A stretch of 64,000 bases of DNA from Xylogone sp. PMI_703. Its lineage: Eukaryota; Ascomycota; Leotiomycetes. The notes beneath the pieces are model-generated. The model ran no database searches, was not told where the DNA came from, and worked only from the letters and a program-made list of their open reading frames with translations. Positions 1 to 11,160 of this stretch are shown here, one piece after another. The stretch is from contig JAJTUQ010000005.1 of NCBI GenBank assembly GCA_021399445.1, forward strand, positions 1,736,001 to 1,800,000, in the 5' to 3' direction. Position 1 is the first letter of the stretch; each line of letters begins with the position of its first letter. The position numbers and the translations under genes were made by a program.

Positions 1-494
1 TAAGCTGTGGTCTTTTACCTTTTTTAAAAAGAAAAATCAATTCTAATTTCTATGAAAATAGATACTGAGCAGTTCGTCTCTTCTGACTCAGCGAACGCTG
101 TTAATGCAAGGAATTCTAATATAAGAAACGCAGGCAACGTATTAAAAGACCCAGTTTGCCGCAGTGCCAGCAGACGCCGTATTGAGGAGCTCCTAATAAG
201 TGGGACCAAGTTGGCCACTTCTGCGATGCATTGGGAGAAAAGTATTCTTGCCCCGCCAAATTCCCCGCGATGAGAACCCAATAATGAAGAACCACCTAAA
301 AGCAAATAGAAATACTGGTCAAAAAAGAAAGAAGCGCAAGACGATTGAACCGGTTCGGCTCTTGTAATCTAATACCTTGCTCATGTTGAGTACCAATGTG
401 AGCTGATAAGGCAAGTGGATGAGGTGAAACAGGGTTTCTATTTTCCTTTCGCACCCGTCATTTTGTGTGAGATCAAACTGTACTCGTCGGAAGT
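1..494. other. Intergenic, no gene seen
   Basis: Short open frames occur on both strands, but none resembles a known family or joins through splice sites to the next gene. It probably holds the 3' flank of the minus-strand transporter gene that ends at 495. Confidence 0.5.
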
Positions 495-2273
495 TTAGCA
501 CCAACCTGTTGCATACTCGTCGAGGTTGGCAGTCTTCTCGTTAGCACAATCCACGCTGGTTTCTAGCTTTTCAGGCTCCTTTTCAGCACTTTCGATCTTC
601 TCAGGATCAGCCGGGCTGTTCATTAATTTTGAGAGGTCTCCGAGGGGAAGACGTAGGGGAAATTCCACAATCTCAAGCATGATTGCCAGAAATTCGTACC
701 ATACAGCTAGGCAGGTCACAAACAACACTGCTCCCGCTGCCTATTATTTATTATTCAGATTAGTCATCTGGTTATAAGATAATATGGGCGGCAAAAGAGG
801 CAATAGGGGGGCTTACAATCTCCAACTTATTGACAACGGCCAGAGCATTCTGATCTTTATTTGCGTATGCAACCGACTTCCAGAAGAACTCGCCCACCAA
901 GAGGCCGAGACCGATAGTAAGGGTGAAGAACACAGAGACAAGGACGGGATTTGTTCGAAGGGCACAGATCAGGTAGATAACGCAGAGTATATCCATAAAT
1001 AAGAAGAAGAAACCTTTTTGAATGACTTTAGTTAGTACGCTCCCCACCGCTTTCTACTCAAGGTGATGATATAAATGGAGTGACTCGCCCATTGTTGAAT
1101 TAAATCTAACTGTGTCCCATCCGTCTGGATGCATAGGCTGTGCTATAGATCCAGAAGTTGTGTAGAATCCATATGCATTGAAGAATGGCATTAAGGTTGC
1201 AGCCCAGCTGAAATAGAAAGCTCCAAAAGAAGTGAAGACAGCCGCAGGAAAGGTGTTTCCAAGGAAGTACTCAAGAATACCACCAAGCATAGTGAGCACT
1301 CCGCCGAAAAAGAAATAAGCACTACTGATTGGAGAGTTAGCATGGCTTTATGAGACGGTATATCATTTGTACTTACAATCCTGCTGCACCGTTGCTATCT
1401 GCACCACGCCAGCCCATGAGATCACAAGAGAGAGGAGTGAGGGCTATAATGATGCCAATGAGTGCACTGCTTTTAGTTAGCATTCCGGTGTGAAATAATG
1501 GTAGGAACTGCTGCTCATTGGAGCTATTTTTTTGTGGTTAACTTAGATGGCACATGGATAACTTACATAGGTGTTGGACTTCCGAATTTTTTGCTCAATT
1601 TGTTGTCATCGGATTGTGCGCAAACACAGAGTTTTCCAAATAGTTCAGGTGGGATAGACAGATTTCTAACTTGAGGGACCTCCTTCAATGTCGACTCTCC
1701 ACTGGCAACACTTGCACAACCCCAATCCAAATCTCCACGTTCAAATGTGCGAACATATCCTCCTCCAACGGGGGGATTGGCGACATAACGGGATTGATTA
1801 TTGAGATCCGTGTTAAACCAGTAGTTCGGTTGGAAAGCCTGGAAGCTTTCGGGGGCAGTGAAGCTATTAGAGCTTTTCGCGAATTGATATACCGAATTGT
1901 TCAATTGGTTGGCACAATGGTCACCACCACAGAAGTTGCTACCGGTGGTTTGAATACCACACAAGCAGTAGACTCGCTCCTCGCTTTGGCTTTGTGGTGG
2001 CCATGCACTCCAATCCATAGCTGTATCATTCCAGGTATCATTGGATATGATGTCGGAGTTTTGGACCTCTTCCCAACAGCTAACAGTATCTCCAACCAAC
2101 GGATCTTCTATGCAGTGTATGCATTCTTCGCGCTGCGTATACTTCCAACCATCACCCCAAGTATGAGACCAACAGAGGCTTTCATGGGACCACCAGTCAG
2201 CCGGATTAGAACGCCAGCAACCCTGTTAAGCTGGAGGTGGGGTGCATGGGTTGTCAGTAGTAATGGTAGACAT
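495..2273 (-). CDS. GPR1/FUN34/YaaH-family membrane protein, 5' end unresolved
   Basis: This is a multi-pass membrane protein of the acetate/ammonia-transporter-like GPR1/FUN34/YaaH superfamily. Reading down the minus strand, I see the family pieces in order: a soluble part ending FGSPTP, then PLSCDLMGWRGAD, then FFFGG..LGGILEYFLGNTFP, then PFFNAYGFY, then LICALRTN, and finally FPLRLPLGDLSKL near the end. Exons run about 1567-2273, 1377-1469, 1089-1324, 817-1013 and 495-740. The intron 1014-1088 works in frame only with a GC donor (GCGAGT). Upstream of the family domain is an unusual cysteine- and tryptophan-rich extension that I do not recognise. An in-frame TAA at 2226-2228 separates a possible Met at 2273 from that extension, so either the true start lies downstream, a further intron exists, or the gene is damaged. 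The substrate cannot be told. Confidence 0.72.
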
Positions 2274-3464
2274 AGCTGGGCAGTAATATGAATTATATCT
2301 AGGAGTAGTAATGGTTATTTGGAAGTGGGTAATTCTAATGGAAGTTATTGAGAAGAATGTTGTTGATGAAAAGATAGAACTGACGAAGCACGCGAAGGTA
2401 TAGACCATATGCTTCTACAAAGTGAATAACGTCTTTAATTTTTGGCGGCCTTCAGGTATATATTTAGTGTGAATATTGAATAGAAGTTTGGGAAGATTGA
2501 ATTAGCGCTGCGTGACTTTTGGTGGAATGAATTGAAGTTCGATTGAAGAACAAAGGCTCCAAAGGTGAATTTTGTATTTCGTTTATCGTTGCCTAGAGGG
2601 AAACTATGGCACTATATGGGATCTGCAGATCTACTGATAGTAATTATGAAGAGTAATTGTATAGATTGCTTGAAAGCAAAAGGTTGTGGTTGACTATGCT
2701 GATATATTTTTGAGGCTTTTTTGTACTGTATTTAGCAAGTATATAACACAGACAGGTTTACTAGATTACTAGATCGGATTACACGCAAAGAGTTATGAAT
2801 ACAGTATCAACAGAAGGAAAACTTAGCTACTCCTAGATGCACTTTGACTGTGAGTTCTAGTGTATTAATGAATGAAAGTTGTATCCACTTGCACACCCAC
2901 CAATGCCAATAGTAATATTATGGTAGCAGGCCGAAAACCAATGAAATCTTCGACTAAAGAGGAATTCCTGTATTAGAGTCTATCCAATGAGTTTGCGGAG
3001 CAAAAGTTTTGTTGCACGTCGCATCTCATGGCTGATTCCTTGATTTTGGTGGAAAATGACGTATCCCAATCCTGACTTCCGACAGCCACCAATTGTGAAG
3101 ACAACTTAATACATGAATTCACGCCAATTGAATTTGTTATATGGCCCATATTAAGCAAAAATGAAAAGCATTTAGGTTGTCAACAGTCTATGACATGAAA
3201 TTTTTGGACGAAATGTTTGGATAGAGAGGAGGTTGCTATGAGCAATTGATAGAAATAAAGCAATATACCACGGCTGGCATGGTATGCACTACCCCCAACA
3301 GATAGATTGACTCCAATGAGAGTACTGACGTACTGTTCCAGGAGGAATTCCTTCACGGCGATATCTGTCAGGATATAAAATGATGAAAAATGGATAGATA
3401 TTAGAGCCATTTGTTCTTAGGTCAAACGAAAACGGAGGCACGAATCAAGCTTACCCTAGCCATC
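2274..3464. other. Intergenic, AT-rich, no gene seen
   Basis: Only short frames without recognisable domains are present. It lies between the 5' side of the GPR1-like gene and the 3' end of the methyltransferase gene, and it shows no clear repeat. Confidence 0.5.
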
Positions 3465-4412
3465 TTATTTCTTCCTTGCCAGCAAAATGGCAGTTCCCCA
3501 TTCTGTCTCAACCTCTATATCCGGCCAGTTCTCTCCAGCCTTTTTCCATTCTGGCTCGACTTCAAGCATCTTGTCGAACATGACATCGACGACGTCGCCT
3601 TCCCCCCCGTTAGCCCGACTTGTTCGATCTGGGTTATCTAGCTGCCATGCATGGAAGGAGCTAAATGTCCTTGTGTACTCCTGAAGTTCTCCCAGCTTGA
3701 CCTTCTTGAACATCAGCCTTTCGCCTAGGCTCCCTGAGTTCGGTCCTTTCACATCAGGCTCATACTCCAATCTTCGGACATCCCCAAACAGGCATTCGGG
3801 AGGAACAATTGCTCTATAGCGATCTCTCAGAATACCTCTACCGGGCATCTCCCAGTATGGACCTAGAGTGTCTTTGGTTGCACCATAGCAGAAATGGTCG
3901 TATATTTTCGTTGCCTGTGGGTAATCGACAAGGAGATTATCTTTATATCCAAAAAATGCCACGGTACCTCCCTTGCGGAGCTTGCGAGAGATCGCGGGCC
4001 AAACTTTGGAGAAATCAAACCAATGAGCTGCTTGGCCAGCTACGACCATATCTAGCTCTCCATCGGAAATAAAATCTAGGTTTTCAGCTGGGCCACTTCG
4101 AAATGTGACATTTACTTCTTTGGTCATCGATTGTGTCTGATCGACCATTACATTGGAAGGATCTATGCCAATTACTTGACCAAACGAAGGAGCCAAGGCT
4201 CGAGATACCACACCATGTCCACAGCCCAGGTCAATAACCGCATTTCGCGGGCCTTGGTGATAGGAGAGGATAGTGCGGTAGAGGTTCTGAGGATACGTCG
4301 GGCGGAAAGCGGCATATCCTGATGCTGAAAAGGTGGACTTACTGCATGCTATTTCTTAGAGAAAGATGCATAGCCGGTTTCTTAGACTGCACACTTACGC
4401 AAATGTGGCCAT
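3465..4412 (-). CDS. SAM-dependent class I methyltransferase (trans-aconitate methyltransferase-like)
   Basis: The predicted protein has 296 residues from two exons: a 14-nt first exon (4399-4412) and 3465-4341, joined across a 57-bp intron. The start fits the family opening, with F-S-A-S-G-Y-A-A-F-R-P-T-Y-P just after the splice. The SAM-binding motif I is VIDLGCGHGVVSRALA, followed by an acidic residue at the end of strand 2 (GIDPS) and a DMVVAGQAAHWFDF segment. The C-terminal half, with EYTRTFSSFHAW, matches fungal trans-aconitate 3-methyltransferase-like proteins, which methylate small carboxylates. Many such proteins also sit in secondary-metabolite clusters, so a tailoring role for the nearby cluster is possible but not shown. 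No targeting signal or membrane segment is visible, so it is probably cytosolic. Confidence 0.85.
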
Positions 4413-4907
4413 GACTTTCTAGGTAAAAGAAAATCCGTCTTTTATAGCCCGCGGAAATATAATGCAACTCTTGTAGTAGAACTATATCAAGGAAATGAAG
4501 GCCCTAGATACAAGGAAAGTATAAAATTTGATAAACTCGAAAGTATCTGAGAGATCAGTTGATGTAAACATGAGTAGGAGAGAAAGACAATATCGACGAC
4601 TCATATACCAAACATGCAACCGGACATATGGAAATTTGCCTACCTTGTGACTTCACCAGACGGATACCCGGTGTTAGGCTGCAGATTCCCCGAGTTTATT
4701 GGATCAAAGGAGGAGCGAGGTCGGCGGCCGTTGTTACTATACAAAGCTTAGGTAATGTCTCGCGGGTACCTGCGGATCAACGTGCCCTGCGCTGGTAGCA
4801 CGTCATAGGTCAGCCTTATTATGCCGAGGCTGGATGCATGTACAACAACACTTTGACAAGGACGAGATTTTCGTGATTATTTTGCCAAAGAATAAAGATC
4901 TAGAAAT
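4413..4907. promoter_or_regulatory. Divergent intergenic region
   Basis: These 495 bp lie between the methyltransferase start (minus) and the CoA-binding gene start (plus), so they must hold both promoters. I see no conserved motif that I can name. Confidence 0.4.
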
Positions 4908-5514
4908 ATGGCGACAGAAGTAGCAGCTAGAACATTTTTCTCATCACCATACTTTGCTGTGGTAGGCGCTTCATCAGACCCTGCCAAATTCGGACATAAG
5001 AGTGAGCATTCTTGCCCCTCGGTTGCCCCGCAACTGACAACAGACCGGTCTTTCCCTAGACCTCACACCAAGATCTTCTCATCATTTATAGAATTATATA
5101 CTGATATTCTTATTGTGTAAACTAGTATTCACATGGTACACTCACCATAACCTTCCCGTGACTCCCATCAATCCAAGCAGTCCTGAGATCACAGCCCTCC
5201 CACCTGCGGGACATGATCTCGTAAGCTATTCCACCCTTCCTAATATATCCGCCCTTCCGAATCCTAAGGATACCGGTGTGAGTATCATTACACCTCCGAA
5301 GGTCACAATGAAGGTTTTGCAGGAAGCAAAACAGATTGGCGTTCAGAGTGTCTGGTTGCAGCCGGGAACGTTTGATGATGAGGTCCTGTCGTTCGCCTTG
5401 AAGGAGTTCAAGGGTGCGGTTGGTGGTGATGGTGGTGCAGGCTATGAGGGGTGGTGTGTACTTGTTGATGGGGAGAAGGCATTGAAGGATGCTGGTCGCG
5501 AGTGGAAGCTGTGA
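4908..5514 (+). CDS. CoA-binding domain (Rossmann) protein
   Basis: Two exons (4908-5001 and 5126-5514) give 160 residues. The first exon carries the nucleotide-binding start of the family, FAVVGASSDPAKFGHK, and the second begins with the matching strand and turn, WYTHHNLPVTPINP. Later segments VSIITPP and VWLQPGTFDDEV correspond to the second and third strands of the YccU-like CoA-binding fold. The length agrees with stand-alone members of this family. These small proteins are widespread in fungi; they bind CoA or a related nucleotide and have no well-established pathway role. There is no signal peptide. The gene is divergent from the methyltransferase and is probably not part of the RiPP cluster. 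Confidence 0.88.
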
Positions 5515-6234
5515 GTTCAGGAAGGAATGATAGCACTATATGGATCTACGTAGACACTACTGCTTGTTGAAACTTTTCAGCATCGAGGGATAAATTGTTC
5601 ACATATTGCTGGCAGTACTGCTCAGTTTCACCTTTTCCCATCTTTCAGGAGATGCTAAACTACCATGGGAGGTAGCTTAGCTGTAATCTATCGATTGGAT
5701 CATCTAAAGCCACAACACTATATTATACATTTCCATAAGCCATCTACGTACTATTTATGCTATATACTATAACTGTAGTACCTCTTTCGGGGGATTGTCC
5801 TGTAGAACCTCTTCTCACAAGTTTATGATTGGAAGCGCCGAAGGACCATATGTGACTAGTGAGTTTGAGATAAGATTTATTTTTTGAATACAAGTTCAAT
5901 GAGGATGTTGTTACATTTCATGTAAAAATTATTCTTAGTTTGAAATTCAATTGATACGTCCAATGCTGTCGAAATCCAGGTCTAATTGGTACAATATGGT
6001 TTCTATGTTCTAGTAATGTGTACTTTATATGTTGTATCATATTGTAAGGAGTAATTGTGGAGATTAGTTTTGTTCTCTAACATTGCACTAGTTCTTTATA
6101 TTCCTTATCTAGCCTCTTTACACTTCTTACCAACAAATCATAAGTATCATTAACAGAGCTGGTCTATATCTAGTGTACGGTTATGTTGCTTATAAGAATA
6201 CTAATATTTCATTCGCTGTAATATTTATTTTATC
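5515..6234. other. Convergent intergenic region, no gene seen
   Basis: This AT-rich stretch lies between two converging genes. Only short frames are present, and no repeat or RNA gene was recognised. Confidence 0.5.
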
Positions 6235-7482
6235 CTATTTAAGATCATCCATCCCCTCCTCAGGCTTTTCTAACATTGTCTCTATTCCTTCTTCTTCATA
6301 TATCTCCTGTTGCAGATTTCCTCTTTCTCTGCGTTGTAGAGCTGCAACTGAAAATGAGCTCATAAGGATCATTGCTCCTCCACCAAGTGTTAGCCAACTG
6401 GGGCTTATTTTCCACACTACTTTGTCTATGATCATACTGAATACTATCTGTATGTACACTATGTTTAGTGCCCTGCTATTTTTCTCACATTGCAAACTAG
6501 CAGCCAGCAGCAGTTGCAGCCCAAAGCCAAATACGCCCATAAATAACAAGAGGCCCCACTCTGACTTGGTAGGCATCCGAAAAGCATCTGGGCTGACAAT
6601 TGCTGTGCCAAAGCTTGTTAACACTATTGTCCATAATGCAAAATGATACACTGCTACGGCAGGGTGCGCACGTTTGTCAAGCCGAGTCATCACGATATAT
6701 GCTATTGCTCCTCCTACTACACCTACAAGTGCAGCTCCTATGCCAGAAGCACGCTCTAGACTTCCACCGGAGTCCAAGGTAGAGGCACCAAGTTTGATGA
6801 ATACATGCGCTGTAGAATTTGCCACGCCGCAAAAGTTGCCGTTAATGGCTTTCTGCAGGCCAGGTGTGGAGAGATTGTCAGAGGAATGCCATGGCTGAGC
6901 AACCAGGACAACGCCGATAATTGATGCCACACTGGCAACTCGTTGCACGTTAGATAATGGAATTCCGAAGAGAACAGAAGATGCAAAAGCAGCTACCATT
7001 GGGGCAAGAAAGTTTATCACTATTGCCTCGGAGAGAATAAGATATCGGAGAGAATAGTAAAAGCCCCAGACTAGATCTTGATCAGCAAATATTCGCCGCA
7101 TTCGTATGGCCAGAGAGGTGTACTGCCAAAAACACCCGCAATACTACGAATGGTCAAGAGTGGCCATAAATCTCTCGGACCAAGGGGATAGCTTTCCACC
7201 TTTGCCCACATCATGAAGATCCAACTTAGAAGAAATGTTATACCCATCATCGTAATGAGAATCTACAATGCATCAGTTATTGAGTTTAATCTTTGATTAC
7301 TACCTATTGCTGAAGAATTCAATTACCTGGCTCGTATCTGGCGGCTCGTGTTCTTTGCTAGTTGCCTGAAGTAACTTAGAGGTAACAGCCATCAGCGAGG
7401 ATATCAACTGGGCCAAAACCATCAACACAATGCTTTTGCTACTTCTCCATAACTCGGTCCATCTACTTTCAGCAGGCATCAT
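6235..7482 (-). CDS. EamA / drug-metabolite transporter family permease
   Basis: Three exons (7327-7482, 7124-7262, 6235-7070) join cleanly to give 376 residues. The protein has about ten hydrophobic segments in two halves, as expected for two EamA domains. The first half includes SIVLMVLAQLISSLMAVTSK and, across a splice, RSIAGVFGIWGFYYSLRYL followed by LSEAIVINFLAP. The second half includes AVYHFALWTIVLTSFGTAIV and a last segment SFSVAALQRRERG. A charged, Glu-rich tail ends the chain. EamA proteins export or exchange small metabolites across membranes. The gene is about 1.4 kb downstream of the UstYa gene on the same strand, so it could be the cluster exporter, but that rests on position only. 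The start could be either Met of a Met-Met pair. Confidence 0.85.
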
Positions 7483-8913
7483 GTTTTCTGTCTATTGACT
7501 TAGCTATAGCTTTACATGGGCTCCTAATACAAATATATTGTTCTTGCTGAAATGGATCCATTTCTGTGAGTTGAATTGACAGTAAGGGCTGTAGTGACAG
7601 CTACTAATGCACATGGATTAGTAGAGCTGGAACAGTATAATAGACAAGGAAGATAGTAAAAGCGGCGCATAGAATGGCAAGTGCATAGAAGTTACAGCCG
7701 GCCACAATGAAGCTGGTTTTGTACGTCAAATATCTGACTATGGGAAAAGGGCCGCCTGGGAATCCAACATGTTTCGTTAGCAGCAGGTGGCTGAAGTAAT
7801 TGAGGCTATCACGGTTTATATTGAAACATTAACAAAGCAACAATGAAGTATTAGGATTACTCCGAGTTGACATTAATACGGGGATTGAAAGCTGTGCCTC
7901 ACAGGTGCAGTACCTTTAAGCTTGTGGATGAACTAGGCCACATCCTTTGGATGAATGTAACGATAGCTGTCGAAACACCAACCAACAAATGCTTATCTTT
8001 TACGGCGCAGAGTATGTCCTCTTTCATAATAAACTAGCCAAACAGGGTTCAAGAAATGTGCTTACTCTCCTCGGACGTAAGATAATGCGGCACCATCCTC
8101 GTACGTAAAGGCGCGGCAATCGATCTAAGTTGCATCTGCGGGAGGATCGGCAATGTAGGAACAAGGCACAGTATGAGATGGAGCGAAAGCGAAAGCGACG
8201 AGGCGGGGAAAACAAGCATTGTAACGTCAGGAACGCTCTGTGCGTTGTGTGCCGTTACAGTGGTACTGCGTAAATGGCTGGACGGCTCACGAGCACAATA
8301 AAGGCGCCGAATTCTTATTATTGGACAGCCACCTGAGACACGTCACAATAGCACAGACAGAGGGAACTTTCCTGAAGGATTGTGCCCCAGTAGAAATTGC
8401 TTCTTCCTTATCAGTGCATACTGCTGGCTTACATGGCTTGTACGTGAATACTATGTTGGATGACACCGTGATAGTCAAACGATTGCTGTGTTTCTTGCTA
8501 CTACTTGGTCGGTCCGAAGGTACATTGATTACCAGGGACACTTGTTCTTCGGGATGGATAATTGCTGATCAATGTAACTGTTGGTAGCCAATGTTAGTAT
8601 GGATCTAGGGATCTGAGTTACGGACCAGGTGAACTTGAGCCGTATGGAGACACAGAGACAAAGACTTTCTGCTGTTTGTTCCTTAATCATTCTTCGAGTC
8701 CTTGGGATGATGACTACCTGCCATCAAATCTTGATGTTAGATCTCGGTTCGAGAACAACCTCCTAACAATAGCAAAAGCTACTTTAGAAATATGAAATTC
8801 AATTGGTTTAGACATGGTCAACGGCGATTTACTCTTAGATTATCTTGAATATTCTAGATCAAACTACAGATTCAAATATCTCTTTAAAGCTCTGATTGGA
8901 CGACAACTCGACT
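7483..8913. other. Intergenic, no gene supported
   Basis: A few open frames (such as 8240-8587 plus) lack any family resemblance. The stretch holds the promoter of the EamA gene and the 3' flank of the UstYa gene. Confidence 0.45.
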
Positions 8914-9915
8914 CTAGCATCCAGTAGGTCCACATATCCCCTGCTCATCTCTCCATCCAGTGAAATTAAACTCTCCCGCGTAAGCATGCTCGAGTGCCCA
9001 TTTATGTATCTATTCGTTAATCAGTACCAGTAAGCTAGTCAACAATGGGGGGAATTTCACATACCGCATCAAAATTCCTGCAGGTGTGCATAACATTGAA
9101 GCTGCTTATAACTACGTTTCTGTCAGGATGATATTGAAACACCTGTGGTGTGACGTCTAAAAAGCACTGTAGAGACTGGCGAATGGAATTGAAACAGTGG
9201 TGTGCATGTCCTACGCTATAGAGTCCTTCCTCAAAGTTCTCAGGCCAGGGCTCGGTATAGGGGTTGTAAGTAGAATTCCATTTGGAGTCTCTCATATAGC
9301 CTAGCGAGAGTCGAATAGCGTCCTTGTCGGGTTTTAGTATCGAACACTTTCAAGAGGAGAGAGTAGTAATAATATACATACAAGGCAGTGCAGATCATGA
9401 AATACAGTTAAGACAATTGGATAGTCTTCATCAGTGCCTGGTTGTGCGGCAGCAGTCTTATTATGGAGTCGAGATGCTTCGTATTTGGAGAGACGTGTAT
9501 CACCAACGTAGTGTAAAGCCCTCCATCTCTCATTGCGTTCGGGGGTGGGAGGTCCAGCATAATCGTCGTCGATTTTAGGGATTGGGTTGTCAAAATTTTG
9601 GTTGCGATACTCTATTGCTTCTTGCGCGGGCGCTATTTTGGATCAGCGTTGTTCGATTCATCATTTAAACCGCTACTTACTGTACATTTGCTGGAATACG
9701 TCAGTCCTTGTATGTAGGCGCCAGGACTGTGCCAAGCCAAGGACGAGAAGCAAGATGTTGAAAATGATGGAAGTTGCCAAAGCAAACTTCAGGAATCGTT
9801 TTGGCTTTTCCGGAAAAGTTGTATAGTCATGTTCATCTTCTAAGAGGGATTCATTCGTCTCGGATTCAGAATCCACTTGACGATACTTCTGCCACTTGGA
9901 AAAAGAAGGCTTCAT
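8914..9915 (-). CDS. UstYa-family oxidase (DUF3328), RiPP maturation
   Basis: Four exons (9681-9915, 9382-9620, 9065-9322, 8914-9009) sum exactly to 276 codons. A basic, acidic-patched cytosolic N-terminus leads into one membrane helix (FALATSIIFNILLLVLGLA, about residues 44-62). The lumenal part carries the family hallmark HxxHC motifs: FHDLHCL at the end of exon 2 and GHAHHCF in exon 3, followed by SLQC and then MHTCRNFDAIHKWALEH near the C-terminus. UstYa-family proteins cross-link side chains of the core peptides of dikaritin RiPPs (ustiloxin, phomopsin, asperipin-2a) in the secretory pathway. The gene is divergent from the repeat precursor at 11161, which is the expected partner. All splice sites and motifs are intact. 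The exact cross-link formed cannot be deduced. Confidence 0.92.
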
Positions 9916-11160
9916 TTTGAATAGAGTGAATAATGTTGTGAGTTATCGAACATCCAGAGCAAGCCTGAGTTTACTCTACTTTCGCAAAGAGGGAACCACA
10001 AGAGAACTATGAATTTCCGAGTCTGATGCCTTATCAGTGTCCTCTGGCGTCTTGACACGGTCTTCCAAGTTCGGTCCCTTAAGCTGGAATGCTCCCCCTG
10101 CTTCGTCTTGACATCAAGAGCCTTTATGAAGGGATATCTCCAGCTCATGCCATTGTGAGGTACAATAGATAGGAATTGACCAATCAAAAAATTCAGACGG
10201 TTACGTACGTAGAACTATCTTTCTTGGCGCTCTCTTCACCGTTATTTCAGATCCTAGATATCATGCATTTCGGGTAAGCTAACAATATAATTAACGCACC
10301 GTGCCGGGAACCTGCATATGCAGTAGAGTGGCGCATACTGGGCGGCTGTGGCGTACGTTGGCTTGTGATATCGTTTGTTGCTGTGGTATGCCTGATCGGG
10401 AAATCTTGAATTGTGGCTATTCATGCTATTGTAACCGTCCCCGCGTCTGTAACATTGCAAGCATAAGATGCAGAATCCTATCTTTTGTGTCTGTGCCGCA
10501 ATATTGATGAAAAGGACTGTTGGTCACAGATAAGCCGAGATCTTTGACATAATATTGAGGCTAGTAATTAGCTTGTTGCTACCATTAAGTGAGTAGAAGT
10601 TGAAGCGGCAAGAACAATGAGACATTGTTATTGACTGAAACAGAAGGTAGGAAAGGGAATATCTCCTCAGAGATAAGAGTAAGCAGTAATGTAACTCTTC
10701 CAAGTAATATCCTGAGGAGATCTCTTGTACGGCGGATTCAGGTGCAGAAGGAACAGCAGACGGCATAGCAATTGACGTCAAAAGCACAAGGCTCGTATGT
10801 TACTGGAGGAGTATCTTTCGTCCTGACGGAATCACAGCATCATGTTCGGGGAATATGTCGGGCAAATCACTTCTATGTCGTTTTGAGGGCTTGTGACAAA
10901 GTGGGAAAACTCTGCGAAGTAAAGAGAAGCTCTCTGTAGTAACCCATTTTGCTTGGTAAGAGCCAGAGATTGGAATGAAGAAGAAAAAGTATAAGAAGGT
11001 ACCGCTTTCCTCACAATATTGACCATTACACCATAAAGAACTCTCAAGTTACTCGACATCCTCACATCAAAAACATTCACGGCCCCAACTCCTCAGTCAG
11101 TATAGCATATGAACTTCGAGATTGAGAAGCAACGGCTAACATTATTCAAGCGCAATCATC
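9916..11160. promoter_or_regulatory. Divergent region between UstYa gene and RiPP precursor
   Basis: This 1.2-kb stretch separates the two divergent RiPP genes and must hold both promoters. I find no second UstYa-like gene here. Small frames such as 9912-10187 (minus) show no family features. Confidence 0.5.
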
